In this document: one piece after another, positions 48,601 to 56,583 of the stretch | Numbering within the stretch: position 1 is the first letter of the stretch | Layout: each line of letters opens with the position of its first letter | NCBI RefSeq assembly: GCF_014202335.1 | Contig: NZ_JACHGP010000002.1 | Span: 124,001-188,000, forward strand | DNA length: 64,000 nt | Source: Mycobacterium sp. AZCC_0083 | GTDB lineage: Bacteria > Actinomycetota > Actinomycetes > Mycobacteriales > Mycobacteriaceae | Direction of reading: 5' to 3' | Position numbers and translations under genes: made by a program | The notes under the pieces: generated by a model | Seen by the model: only the letters and a program-made list of their open reading frames with translations | Databases searched by the model: none | What the model was told of the DNA's origin: nothing

Positions 48601-50765
48601 GGCTGGTCCAACCGGAATATCGGCTCCGTGTCGTCTCCTGCGCCGACTTCGCCGGCGGGAGTGAAATGGCGAGAATCCCGCATCACGTCGTAGACGCGGG
48701 ACGTGACGTATACGCCCGGTCGCGGAGATCCGCTTTGGACCTGGTTGGCGATGTCAACCGCGCCGCCCCACATGTCATAGGCCAGGCTGGCCCTGCCGAC
48801 CAGGCCGCTCGTCACCGTGCCCGTGTCGATTCCCGCGCGCAACTCCAGGTCGTTGTCGGACTCGCTGTTGTAGCGGTCGACGATGCGCTGCATCTCAATC
48901 GCGAAATCCACCGTGCGGCGGACGTTGTCGATTCGCGGCACACTGAGTCCGCAGCTGGCGAGATAGCCGTTATGAAGGGTGCGGATCCGTTCAATGCCAA
49001 GGCTTTCCGCAGCAGCATCGAACTGTCGGACCAATTTGTTGACGATGGCGAGCTGCTCGTCCGAGGTCAACGTCGAGACCAGCTCGTCCATGCCGACGAT
49101 GTCGGCGAAGATCACCGTCACGTTCTGGTGGTCCTGGGCGATTGTCTCCTCACCCTCCCGGTACCGCTGCACCACCGGTTCGGGCATCAGTGACAGCATC
49201 AAGCGGTCGTTTTCCCTCCGCTGTTCGGTGAGAAGCTCCTCCTTGATTGCCAGGTTTCTGCTCATCTCGTTGAAAGCAACGGTGAGATCCCCGAATTCGT
49301 CACGAGACTGCACCGGCAGCGACACGCCGTACTCGCCCGAGCTGATGCGCTGGGCACCCGCCTCGAGCCGGCGGATTGGCCGCACGAACAGACGGGCCAG
49401 CAACATCGCCGCTATGCAGACCACGAAGATGATCACCGTCGTCGAGAGCACCAGTGTGCGCGTGAACGTCGCCACCGGCGCAAAGGCCTCGGATGTGTCG
49501 ATCTTGGCGACGAGCGCCCAGTGCAGGCCAGGCACGTCGACCGGCGCGTAGGCCTGCAGCGTCTCGTGGCCCAGGTAGTCCTGGGCGACCAGGGTGCCGC
49601 GCTGTCCGCGTTGCGCCAATCGCGTGGCTTCCGTCGCGACCGGCTGCATGAGAGTGGTCCCGTGCTGCCGGATCGATTCTTGAGCCACGTCGGGCGGGGT
49701 GCCTGCGTCGACGACGTCGCGCTTGAATCCGTCGGGATTCTCCAGAAAGAGGCGGGAATCCGAACGCATCAGATCGTCGGGGCCGACGATGAACGTCTCG
49801 CCGGTCTTGCCCATCCCCGACTCTTCCCACCGCTTGTCCATCGTCATCAGCCGGTTGATCTTCGAGATCGGGAACTGCAGTGCGAGCACACCGTCGACGT
49901 GCCCCTGCGCGCCAACCGGTGACACCATCCAGGCGGTCGGCTCGGTGGCGGGTTGGTAGTCACTGAAGTCGGTGGTGGCGACATAGTCGACGGCGTTGGA
50001 CGCGAGGGCCTTGTTGTAGGCGTCGGTCAGATCGCCGCCGTGGTACGGCCCCGTGAGGATGTTGGTGCCGAGGTCGACGCCCTTGTACGCGCTGTAGACG
50101 ACATTGCCTCTGGTATCCAACAGCAGCGCGTCCTCGAACTCGAAGCGGGTCACGATCTGACGGAAGAAGTCGTTGAACTGGGCGTTGGCCGCCGACCAGG
50201 CGCTGCCGTCGTGCGCGTCATCGAACTTGACCGCGAGGTCCCAATCCGTGAACGGCGTCGTGTAGTTGGCCTGCAGATACTTCTGCGCATTCGAGGTCGG
50301 CAACAAGGCCTCGACGTCAACGTCCTCGCCCGTCTGGGCGTCTTCCGCCTTCGCGAAGACGTCGGCGTAGTACTTCTGGATCGCCTGCTGCTGGACGGGG
50401 GTGATGGTGGCGTTGTTCAGTTGGTCGAAGCCGGCCGTGTACGCCTGGATGGCCTCGGTGGCCGTCGATCCGCGCGAATAGATGACGAGCGAATCTTGCA
50501 AGTCGGCAATCTGCGCCTGCAGTTGGCGGCTCTGAGACTGGCGGATCTCGGTCAACCGGTCGAACGCCGATGCCCGCAGTGAACTCTGCCCGGATTGATA
50601 GCCGATGAGGCCGACGACCGCGGCCGACAGGACGCTGGTCAGTAGCAGCATCACCAGCAGCTTGGACTGGATGCTGATCCGCGACAGCACACGGCGCCGC
50701 AGACTTCGGGGTTTGGGCGCCGGTTCCGGCTCCGTCGTCGTTTCCGGCTCGGTAATTGTCGTCAT
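48597..50765 (-). CDS. Membrane receptor with class III cyclase-homology domain, catalytically degenerate (Rv2435c-like)
   Basis: The 722-residue protein has one helix at about 35-57, a large extracytoplasmic Cache-like sensor (60-430), a second helix (437-459), a HAMP domain (460-512), and a class III nucleotide cyclase domain (about 548-722). Of the usual six catalytic residues I see Asp 555 (FADIVG) and Asp 664 (YDMWG). The purine-selecting Lys is Arg 595, the second metal Asp is Asn 599, the transition-state Asn is Asp 671, and the Arg is Gln 675. ATG 50765 is chosen because the basic N-terminus and helix follow. It is in an operon with the cNMP-binding MscS channel. Confidence 0.85.
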   Translation of the reverse strand: MTTITEPETTTEPEPAPKPRSLRRRVLSRISIQSKLLVMLLLTSVLSAAVVGLIGYQSGQSSLRASAFDRLTEIRQSQSRQLQAQIADLQDSLVIYSRGSTATEAIQAYTAGFDQLNNATITPVQQQAIQKYYADVFAKAEDAQTGEDVDVEALLPTSNAQKYLQANYTTPFTDWDLAVKFDDAHDGSAWSAANAQFNDFFRQIVTRFEFEDALLLDTRGNVVYSAYKGVDLGTNILTGPYHGGDLTDAYNKALASNAVDYVATTDFSDYQPATEPTAWMVSPVGAQGHVDGVLALQFPISKINRLMTMDKRWEESGMGKTGETFIVGPDDLMRSDSRLFLENPDGFKRDVVDAGTPPDVAQESIRQHGTTLMQPVATEATRLAQRGQRGTLVAQDYLGHETLQAYAPVDVPGLHWALVAKIDTSEAFAPVATFTRTLVLSTTVIIFVVCIAAMLLARLFVRPIRRLEAGAQRISSGEYGVSLPVQSRDEFGDLTVAFNEMSRNLAIKEELLTEQRRENDRLMLSLMPEPVVQRYREGEETIAQDHQNVTVIFADIVGMDELVSTLTSDEQLAIVNKLVRQFDAAAESLGIERIRTLHNGYLASCGLSVPRIDNVRRTVDFAIEMQRIVDRYNSESDNDLELRAGIDTGTVTSGLVGRASLAYDMWGGAVDIANQVQSGSPRPGVYVTSRVYDVMRDSRHFTPAGEVGAGDDTEPIFRLDQP

Positions 50766-50803
50766 TGAATTTCGAACATTAGCTCGCAAGACTTGCTCAC
50801 GAC

Positions 50804-51259
50804 ATGCCTGTGGAGAAATCGTTGTCACCCAATGGCGCAGACCCGTTCGATCTGCGGCGGTTCGTCGACGCACAGGACCGTGTTCATGACACCGTCCTCG
50901 CCGAACTCCGTGCCGGCGCGAAACGCAGCCATTGGATGTGGTTCGTCTTCCCGCAGCTGCGAGACCTTGGGCGCAGCCCCACCGCCGTGCACTACGGCAT
51001 CGGATCGCGCGACGAGGCGGTCGCCTACCTCGACCACCCAACGCTGGGACCCCGGCTGCGGGAATGCGCGCGATTGGTGGCGGCAGTCGACGGCCGGATC
51101 GAGCAGGTGATGGGCCACGTGGACGCTCTCAAGCTGAGGTCGTCGATGACGCTGTTCGCCAACGTGACGGATGACGACCGCGACTTCCTCGACGTGCTGG
51201 AACGGCACTACGGCGGCGAGCCCGATCCCATGACCGTCGAACTGCTCGGGCCGAGCTAG
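50804..51259 (+). CDS. DUF1810 protein (Rv1873-like)
   Basis: The 151-residue soluble protein contains the DUF1810 pattern: DPFDLRRFVDAQD, the core SHWMWFVFPQLRDLG, and HYGIGSRDEAVAYL. Function is unknown; the family is sometimes called calpastatin-like. It is divergent from the cyclase gene with a 38-bp gap. The match to Rv1873, which follows lldD2 in M. tuberculosis, marks the end of the conserved block. Confidence 0.9.
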   Translation: MPVEKSLSPNGADPFDLRRFVDAQDRVHDTVLAELRAGAKRSHWMWFVFPQLRDLGRSPTAVHYGIGSRDEAVAYLDHPTLGPRLRECARLVAAVDGRIEQVMGHVDALKLRSSMTLFANVTDDDRDFLDVLERHYGGEPDPMTVELLGPS

Positions 51260-51327
51260 TGACGACGCCGAAGTACCCCGATCTGGACGTGCACCTGGTG
51301 TTGGACAACGCGTCGGGACATGAGGAG
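51259..51327 (+). mobile_element. Remnant of an IS630-type transposase
   Basis: The 23-residue frame starting just after the DUF1810 stop includes DLDVHLVLDNASGH, which matches the second catalytic-Asp strand of IS630-family DDE transposases (LDVHLVLDNYxTHK). Sequence on both sides is unrelated. It is a fragment only, with no terminal inverted repeats visible. Confidence 0.5.
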
Positions 51328-51328
51328 C

Positions 51329-51361
51329 GGACCCCCTGGTTTGTCGGACCCCTTTGGTTTG
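51329..51361 (+). repeat. Short tandem repeat upstream of the HNH/DUF222 gene
   Basis: GGACCCCCTGGTTTGTC is followed directly by GGACCCCTTTGGTTTG, two imperfect copies of a 17-bp unit, just ahead of the HNH gene start. It may be a promoter or leader feature. Confidence 0.5.
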
Positions 51362-51369
51362 ATGGTGGT

Positions 51370-52632
51370 ATGTCTTCGCCGGCAGCCTCTTTCGCTCCTG
51401 AGGTGAGCCCGGCTGAGCGTCTCGATGTGTTGTTGGACAAGGTGGCGGAGTTGACCGGCCAGCGCAACGCGATCGACGGCCGGATCGTGGACATCGTGGC
51501 CGAGATCGACCACGACGAGCTGTGGGGCGCCACCGGCGCCCGCTCGGTGCCTTCGTTGGTGGCATGGATGACCGGTGTGTCACCCCGCAACGCCGAAATC
51601 ATCGCCACCGTCGCGCAGCGGATCCAGGAATTCCCGCGCTGCGCGAAGGGCATGCGGGAGGGCCGATTCTCCCTGGATCAGGTCGGTGTCATCGCCGAAC
51701 GCGCCGCCGACGGATCCGACGCGCACTACGCGGAAATGGCCGCCTACTCGACGGTCAACCAGCTGTGCAGCGCGATCAAGCTGGAACCGCGACCCGAGCC
51801 CGAGCCGCGGCCGGAACCCCGGCGGTCGATCAGCAAGACCGCCGACGAGCAGTCCGCCACCTGGCGGATCACCCTGCCGCACGACGAGGCCGCAACGTTC
51901 GACGCCGCGCTCGACTCGCATCGCGACGCGCTGATCACCGACTGGAAACGCGACCACACCGACGCAGACCCAGACGCAGACGGTGTCGCGGCGCAGGCAC
52001 CGCCGAAACCCAACACCGCCGATGCGTTCATGAGCCTGATCGAAACCGGGTGGGACGGCGACGTCGCCCGCCGACCGCACGCACAGCACACCACCGTGGT
52101 CGTGCACGTCGACCTCCAGAGCCGCGTGGCCGCACTGCATCTAGGCCCGCTGTTATCCGATGACGACCGCCGCTACCTGACCTGTGATGCCACCTGCGAA
52201 GTCTGGTTCGAACGCGACGGCCGGGTCATCGGCTCCGGACGGGCGACCCGCACCGTCAACCGAAGGCTGCGCCGTGTTCTCGAGCACCGCGACCGCTGCT
52301 GTGTGGTGCCCGGGTGCGGGGCGACCCGCGGTCTGCACGCTCATCACCTCCGGCATTGGGAGGACGGCGGGCTCACCGAGTTGGACAACCTCGTCTTGGC
52401 CTGTCCGTATCACCACCGGGCCCATCATCGGGGTGTCATGACCATCACCGGCCCCGCCCAGCACCTCGTCGTCACCGACCAAGAAGGCAAACCGATGAAG
52501 GCCGGATCGCTGGCCCGACCCCCGACTAGGCCCCCGCCCGCGGTCAAACCCTGTCGGGGACCGACCGGCGAACGCGCCCAATGGTGGTGGTACCAACCAT
52601 TCCAACCCCAACCACCACCAACACCGAACTAG
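51370..52632 (+). CDS. 13E12-type DUF222/HNH endonuclease-domain protein
   Basis: The 420-residue protein has an N-terminal DUF222 helical domain (about 10-260), a linker with alternating Pro and Glu (EPRPEPEPRPEPRR), and a C-terminal HNH nuclease motif (CVVPGC...LHAHHLRHWEDGG...NLVLACPYHHRAHH). This is the 13E12 repeat family abundant in mycobacteria, often linked to prophage or mobile DNA. It converges with the GH13 gene (4-bp overlap). In-frame codons before ATG 51370 belong to a transposase remnant and are not part of the gene. Confidence 0.88.
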   Translation: MSSPAASFAPEVSPAERLDVLLDKVAELTGQRNAIDGRIVDIVAEIDHDELWGATGARSVPSLVAWMTGVSPRNAEIIATVAQRIQEFPRCAKGMREGRFSLDQVGVIAERAADGSDAHYAEMAAYSTVNQLCSAIKLEPRPEPEPRPEPRRSISKTADEQSATWRITLPHDEAATFDAALDSHRDALITDWKRDHTDADPDADGVAAQAPPKPNTADAFMSLIETGWDGDVARRPHAQHTTVVVHVDLQSRVAALHLGPLLSDDDRRYLTCDATCEVWFERDGRVIGSGRATRTVNRRLRRVLEHRDRCCVVPGCGATRGLHAHHLRHWEDGGLTELDNLVLACPYHHRAHHRGVMTITGPAQHLVVTDQEGKPMKAGSLARPPTRPPPAVKPCRGPTGERAQWWWYQPFQPQPPPTPN

Positions 52633-53927
52633 ACGGCGATGATCGCCCATCCGTGTGGGGCGACGTCCACCCGGTCCACCGCCGCCTCGACCGGCGCGCC
52701 CGAGCCCGCGACGATGCGCCCGCTGCCGATTCCGAACTCCGACAACGACATCTGTAGCGGCGCGTCGTCGACATTGAGCGCAACCACTAGCGCGTCCTCA
52801 CCGGCCTGGGTCCGGTACACGTACTGCCGGTTGGTCAGGTGCAACGCTGACGTGCGCGCCTCGTGCAGCCACGGATTGCGTCGCCGCAACCCGATCAGAT
52901 GCTGGTGCAGCCGGAACACGTCCTGGCCAAGGGGTTCGGCGTCGTCTGGACGCGGAGCGAACTCGGGCCGCACGGCGTCATCCCCGCCGAACCGCTCCTC
53001 CTTGACGCCGCGGTAGGCCCACTCGTCACCTGCGTACACGCTTGGCACGCCGCCGGTGGTCAGCAGCAAGACGAGGGCGTGGTCGACGTGCCGGGTGTCG
53101 TCGAGCTTGCTGGCGACGCGGGTCACGTCGTGGTTGCCGACGAACGTCATCGGCGCAAACGCGTCAAGGAACTCGTCGTGCCTGCGCAGCGCATGGTCGA
53201 GCTCGTGGAAGTTGCCGTCGTTGAGGCTGCTCCACGTGGCCTTCCACAGCTCGTACTGCGTGACGGAGTCGAACGTCGAGGCAGCGACGATGGCCGGATA
53301 GTCGCCGTGGATCACCTCGCCGACGAACCAGGCGTCGGGGAACGACTCGCGGACACGCGGCAGCACCTTCGCCCAGAACTGGTCCGGCACCGCGTACGCG
53401 GCGTCCAGCCGCCAGCCGTCGGCGCCGCGCCGCAGCCAATGCGACATCACGTCGACGACGTAGTCGACGACATCGGGGTTGTCGTGGTTCAACGTGATGA
53501 GACCGTCGTGCCCCTCGAATGTCTGGAAACCCTTGCCGCGCTTACGGAACCACGCAGTGTCACCACCGGCGAGTGCCTCCTGGTAGCGGGGGAACTCGGC
53601 GCCGACGTGGTTGAACACCCCGTCGAGCAGGACGCGAAGGCCGCGACTGCGGGCCTCGGAGACCAGCCGTTCGAAGTCGGCATCGTCACCGAGTCGCGGA
53701 TCGATCAGGTAGTGGTCGGTGGTGTCGTAGCCGTGCGTCGACGAGGCGAACAGCGGGCCAAGCGCGACACCCGAGGCGCCGAGTACGACGGCGTGATCGA
53801 ACCAGTCGGTGACGCGGTCCAACCGGTGCTCATCGGCAACGGGTGCCGGGTCGGCGGGGAAGGCGCCGACGAAGCCCAACGGGTAGACCTGCCACCAGAT
53901 GGCGTGCTGGACCCACGCCGGGCTCAC
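52629..53927 (-). CDS. GH13-family alpha-glucosidase/amylase-like enzyme
   Basis: This 432-residue (beta/alpha)8-barrel protein has the four GH13 conserved regions: LLDGVFNHVG (101-109), GWRLDAAYAV with nucleophile Asp 175, FVGEVIHGDY with acid/base Glu 204, and FVGNHDVTR with the third Asp 267. A C-terminal beta domain follows (about 345-432). It probably acts on alpha-glucans or maltose-type sugars. Start GTG 53927 overlaps the deaminase stop by 4 bp. The N-terminus VSPAWVQHAIWWQVYPLGF fits the family. Confidence 0.9.
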   Translation of the reverse strand: MSPAWVQHAIWWQVYPLGFVGAFPADPAPVADEHRLDRVTDWFDHAVVLGASGVALGPLFASSTHGYDTTDHYLIDPRLGDDADFERLVSEARSRGLRVLLDGVFNHVGAEFPRYQEALAGGDTAWFRKRGKGFQTFEGHDGLITLNHDNPDVVDYVVDVMSHWLRRGADGWRLDAAYAVPDQFWAKVLPRVRESFPDAWFVGEVIHGDYPAIVAASTFDSVTQYELWKATWSSLNDGNFHELDHALRRHDEFLDAFAPMTFVGNHDVTRVASKLDDTRHVDHALVLLLTTGGVPSVYAGDEWAYRGVKEERFGGDDAVRPEFAPRPDDAEPLGQDVFRLHQHLIGLRRRNPWLHEARTSALHLTNRQYVYRTQAGEDALVVALNVDDAPLQMSLSEFGIGSGRIVAGSGAPVEAAVDRVDVAPHGWAIIAV

Positions 53928-54403
53928 GGCCGGAACTTCGCTTCGTAGAGCGCCTTCATCGCCTCGGCGAGTTCTGGCGCGGGCCCGTCCACCTCGATGC
54001 CAGGCGCAACCGCCGTAATCGGTAGCGGGGCAACGGGTGACGGCGCGGTTCCCCATTCGGACCGCCAGCCGGTCAGCTGTTTCGTCGACGTTGCGTACAC
54101 GATGCGGCCCAGTCCCACCCAGGCGTGAGCGGCGGAGCACATCGGGCAATGCTCGCCCGAGGTGTAGACCGTGGCGCTAACCCGTTCGGCGGGAGTGAGA
54201 TTCGACGTGGCCCAGCGCGCGATCTCGACCTCGGGATGCCGGGTGGCGTCACCGTCCTTGACCCGATTGCGGTCCTCGAATCTGACGTCGCCGTCGGCGT
54301 CGACCAGCAAAGAGCCGAACGGTTCGTCGCCCGCATCCAGTGCCGACCGCGCGAGTTCCACGCAGCGACGGAGATGCCTGAGGTCCTCGTCGTTGATCGC
54401 CAC
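53924..54403 (-). CDS. Nucleoside/guanine deaminase-type zinc enzyme
   Basis: The 159-residue cytidine-deaminase-fold protein has zinc ligands His 56 and catalytic Glu 58 in RHPEVE (HxE) and Cys 86/Cys 89 in HCPMC, the usual CxxC. The tail EAMKALYEAKFRP is similar to guanine deaminases and tRNA-adenosine deaminase relatives. The substrate may be guanine, isoguanine or another purine. It is coupled to the GH13 gene. Confidence 0.85.
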   Translation of the reverse strand: MAINDEDLRHLRRCVELARSALDAGDEPFGSLLVDADGDVRFEDRNRVKDGDATRHPEVEIARWATSNLTPAERVSATVYTSGEHCPMCSAAHAWVGLGRIVYATSTKQLTGWRSEWGTAPSPVAPLPITAVAPGIEVDGPAPELAEAMKALYEAKFRP

Positions 54404-54413
54404 AGCGCGGAGT

Positions 54414-55034
54414 CTACGCAGCGACCTCGGCGCGACGGCGGCGCGTCAAGGGGTAGCAGGCCAGTCCGAGAAGCAGCGCGCTGAAGTGGCCGAGTTGGGT
54501 GAAGTCGCGCTTTACCGCCAACGACGTGGCGAAGACCAGGATCGCCGCAGCGAGATAGACCCAGCGCCACGGCGGCGCGATGCGGTACACCAGCACCCCG
54601 ACGATGCCGACGACGAAGTAGCTCACGCCGATGTCGCGCGCGTCGATCAGCCGCGGCGAGGCCTCGGCTTCCTGAATCGTCCAGTACAGGTAGCCCTCGC
54701 TGAGATACGTTGCGCAGATGTGGCAAATCAGGCCAACGGCCAGCCAGCGGAGATGGCCCAGCCACCGCTCGGCCGGCGCCAGGAACACCGTGAACACCAC
54801 CAGATACGGCCACCAGTAGCGACCGTCGATCCACAGCAGGCTCTCGAGCAGCACCCGAATCGGGTCCGTCGTCAGGTGGTGCAGGTTGGTGGATTCCTTC
54901 TGCAGCAGCGAGTGAAGTCGCCGCAAGGGCAGCGCGTGCTGCAGGAGCGTGGTGACCATCAGCACCACCAACCAGGCATACGTCAGGGGAGCGCTGCGCA
55001 CCCACGCCCAGACCTGACTCCACGCCTCCTTCAC
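54414..55034 (-). CDS. Rhomboid-like membrane protein of actinobacteria
   Basis: The 206-residue protein has about six hydrophobic helices. The catalytic Gly-x-Ser of rhomboid protease helix 4 is not obvious, but the loop and helix pattern resembles the mycobacterial rhomboid-like family (PAERWLGHLRWLAVG; DIGVSYFVVGIVGVLVYR; LGHFSALLLGLACYPL). Start is uncertain: GTG 55034 follows TATCGT by 8 nt, suggesting a leaderless transcript, and GTG 55040 is in frame. It may be a non-catalytic rhomboid. Confidence 0.65.
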   Translation of the reverse strand: MKEAWSQVWAWVRSAPLTYAWLVVLMVTTLLQHALPLRRLHSLLQKESTNLHHLTTDPIRVLLESLLWIDGRYWWPYLVVFTVFLAPAERWLGHLRWLAVGLICHICATYLSEGYLYWTIQEAEASPRLIDARDIGVSYFVVGIVGVLVYRIAPPWRWVYLAAAILVFATSLAVKRDFTQLGHFSALLLGLACYPLTRRRRAEVAA

Positions 55035-55126
55035 GATCACAGACGATAGAGGCCGCAGGACCCCGATGATTCCGACACGCGCGGCGAGTCCTACTCGGTG
55101 GGTGATCCAATCGAGGAGGTGGTGGC

Positions 55127-55344
55127 GTGAGTTCGCAGAAGGCGATGGTGCGGCGGTACACCGAAGGGATCCGGTCCGGTGACCTGGCGCAGATGGTGTC
55201 CTGCCTGACCGAGGACGTGGTGTGGGCAGCGGTCCCACTCCGCAGCTGTACCTGGACCGGCTGATCGAGGAGGGGGACACCGTGGCGGTGGTGAGCAGGC
55301 TCGACACCTTCCACGTCTGGCTTGGCGAGGTGCCCGCCGCATGA
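55127..55344 (+). pseudogene. Remnant of a SnoaL-like (NTF2-fold) protein
   Basis: A GTG at 55127 with an intact GAGGAGGTGG ribosome binding site starts a frame: SSQKAMVRRYTEGIRSGDLAQMVSCLTEDVVWA. A deletion and frame change then leads to LDRLIEEGDTVAVV in another frame, followed by RLDTFHVWLGEVPAA and a stop that overlaps the next start (ATGA). A typical SnoaL domain would be 110-130 residues; only about 70 remain. Confidence 0.75.
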
Positions 55345-56114
55345 CGGCTCTGGACTTCGACCGCCACCGGGCCGAGATCACCACGCAGGCAGCGTTGTTG
55401 GCCGGTCATCTCGACGGCGCCGACGTGACGGTACCGGTCCCGTCCTGCCCTGGCTGGAACGTGTCGCAGCTGTGCCGCCACGTCGACGGGGGCCTGCGCT
55501 GGGCCACCGAGATCGTCGCCACCCGCGCGGCCGAACCACCGCCGCAAGAGGCGCTGCGCGACCTGTCCGACGCCACCCACGACGACGCCGCGCAGATCGC
55601 CGTGGCCCTGCGCGAGGCGGCCGCGGCCCTGTCCGCCACGCTGCACGGTGCGGGACCTGCCGCCCAGATGTGGTGCCCGGTGCCGGGTGGCGGCGCGGCG
55701 TTCTATGCGCGCCGGTTCGCCAACGAGACCGCGATCCATCGCGCCGACGCCGCGCTCGCGATGGGGATTCCCTTCGACCTCGACGCCGCCGTCGCGTGCG
55801 ACGGCGTCGAGGAATGGCTCGAATTGGGCAGCCTGCCGTTCCACTTCGACGTACACCCGTGGATGCGTGAACTGCTCGGGCCGGGCCGGCTCATCGGCCT
55901 GCGCGCAACCGACACCGGCGACCGCTGGGTGCTCGACCTGACCGGCAACGCGATCAGCTGGCGACGCGGCGACGACCCCGCGGCCGCCGAGCTCTGCGGC
56001 CCGGTCATCGACCTATTGCTGGTGCTCTACCGGCGAGTGCAGGTCACCGACGTCGAAGTCACCGGCGACGCCGGCCTGGTCGACTTCTGGCTGGAGCGGG
56101 TCGGCTTTGGGTGA
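55341..56114 (+). CDS. Mycothiol-dependent maleylpyruvate isomerase-family protein
   Basis: The 257-residue protein has the DinB-like four-helix metal-binding N-terminal domain: PGWNVSQLCRHVDGG carries the first His and ARRFANETAIHRADAA carries Glu and His. A C-terminal MDMPI_C-like part follows. The family includes the mycothiol-dependent maleylpyruvate isomerase but most members have unknown substrates. The ATG overlaps the stop of the SnoaL remnant, showing both were once coupled. Confidence 0.85.
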   Translation: MTALDFDRHRAEITTQAALLAGHLDGADVTVPVPSCPGWNVSQLCRHVDGGLRWATEIVATRAAEPPPQEALRDLSDATHDDAAQIAVALREAAAALSATLHGAGPAAQMWCPVPGGGAAFYARRFANETAIHRADAALAMGIPFDLDAAVACDGVEEWLELGSLPFHFDVHPWMRELLGPGRLIGLRATDTGDRWVLDLTGNAISWRRGDDPAAAELCGPVIDLLLVLYRRVQVTDVEVTGDAGLVDFWLERVGFG

Positions 56115-56160
56115 GGTGGACATCCTGCAGGAATGCAGTGACTCTCGCCGGGCGAGCTCG

Positions 56161-56166
56161 TAGCGT
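56161..56166 (+). promoter_or_regulatory. -10 box of a leaderless VOC gene
   Basis: TAGCGT (TANNNT) ends 6 nt before ATG 56173. No ribosome binding site is seen, which suggests transcription starts at the start codon. Confidence 0.5.
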
Positions 56167-56172
56167 GTGGGG

Positions 56173-56574
56173 ATGTCCAAGCACCCCATGTGGCAGCCGA
56201 CCGGTGCCGACGCCGTCGTCCGCTACCAGATCACGGATCTTGACCAAGCGATCGAGTTCTACACCACCCAGCTCGGGTTCGGGCTCGTCCAGCGCGCCGG
56301 GCCGGTCGCGACGGTATCGTGTGGGCCTCTGCACCTCCTGCTGAGCGGGCCGCAGAGTTCGGGCTCGCGACCGATGCCGGACGGCCGTCGCCAGGAGCCT
56401 GGCGGCTGGAACCGGATCGTGCTCTACGTCGACGACCTCGAGGCGTTGGTCGGCCGCCTGCGCGGCATTGGCACTACGTTTCGAAACGACGTCGAAGTCG
56501 GCCCCGGCGGTAAGCAGATCCAGATCCTCGATCCCGACGGCAATCCCATCGAGATTCACGAAGCGCCCGCATAG
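56173..56574 (+). CDS. VOC/glyoxalase-fold protein
   Basis: The 133-residue protein has a vicinal-oxygen-chelate fold: VVRYQITDLDQAIEFYTTQLGFGLV, then a second half NRIVLYVDDLEALVGRLRG and the terminal KQIQILDPDGNPIEIHEA with the metal-ligand Glu. Such proteins are glyoxalases, dioxygenases or resistance proteins; no specific role can be assigned. ATG 56173 is preferred over GTG 56167 because of the -10 spacing. Confidence 0.85.
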   Translation: MSKHPMWQPTGADAVVRYQITDLDQAIEFYTTQLGFGLVQRAGPVATVSCGPLHLLLSGPQSSGSRPMPDGRRQEPGGWNRIVLYVDDLEALVGRLRGIGTTFRNDVEVGPGGKQIQILDPDGNPIEIHEAPA

Positions 56575-56583
56575 CGCCCACGA

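Noticed and set aside
55035..55856. Long N-terminal extension of the rhomboid-like protein
   Set aside because: It is antisense to the mycothiol-dependent-family gene, has atypical composition, and the membrane domain starts after 55034.
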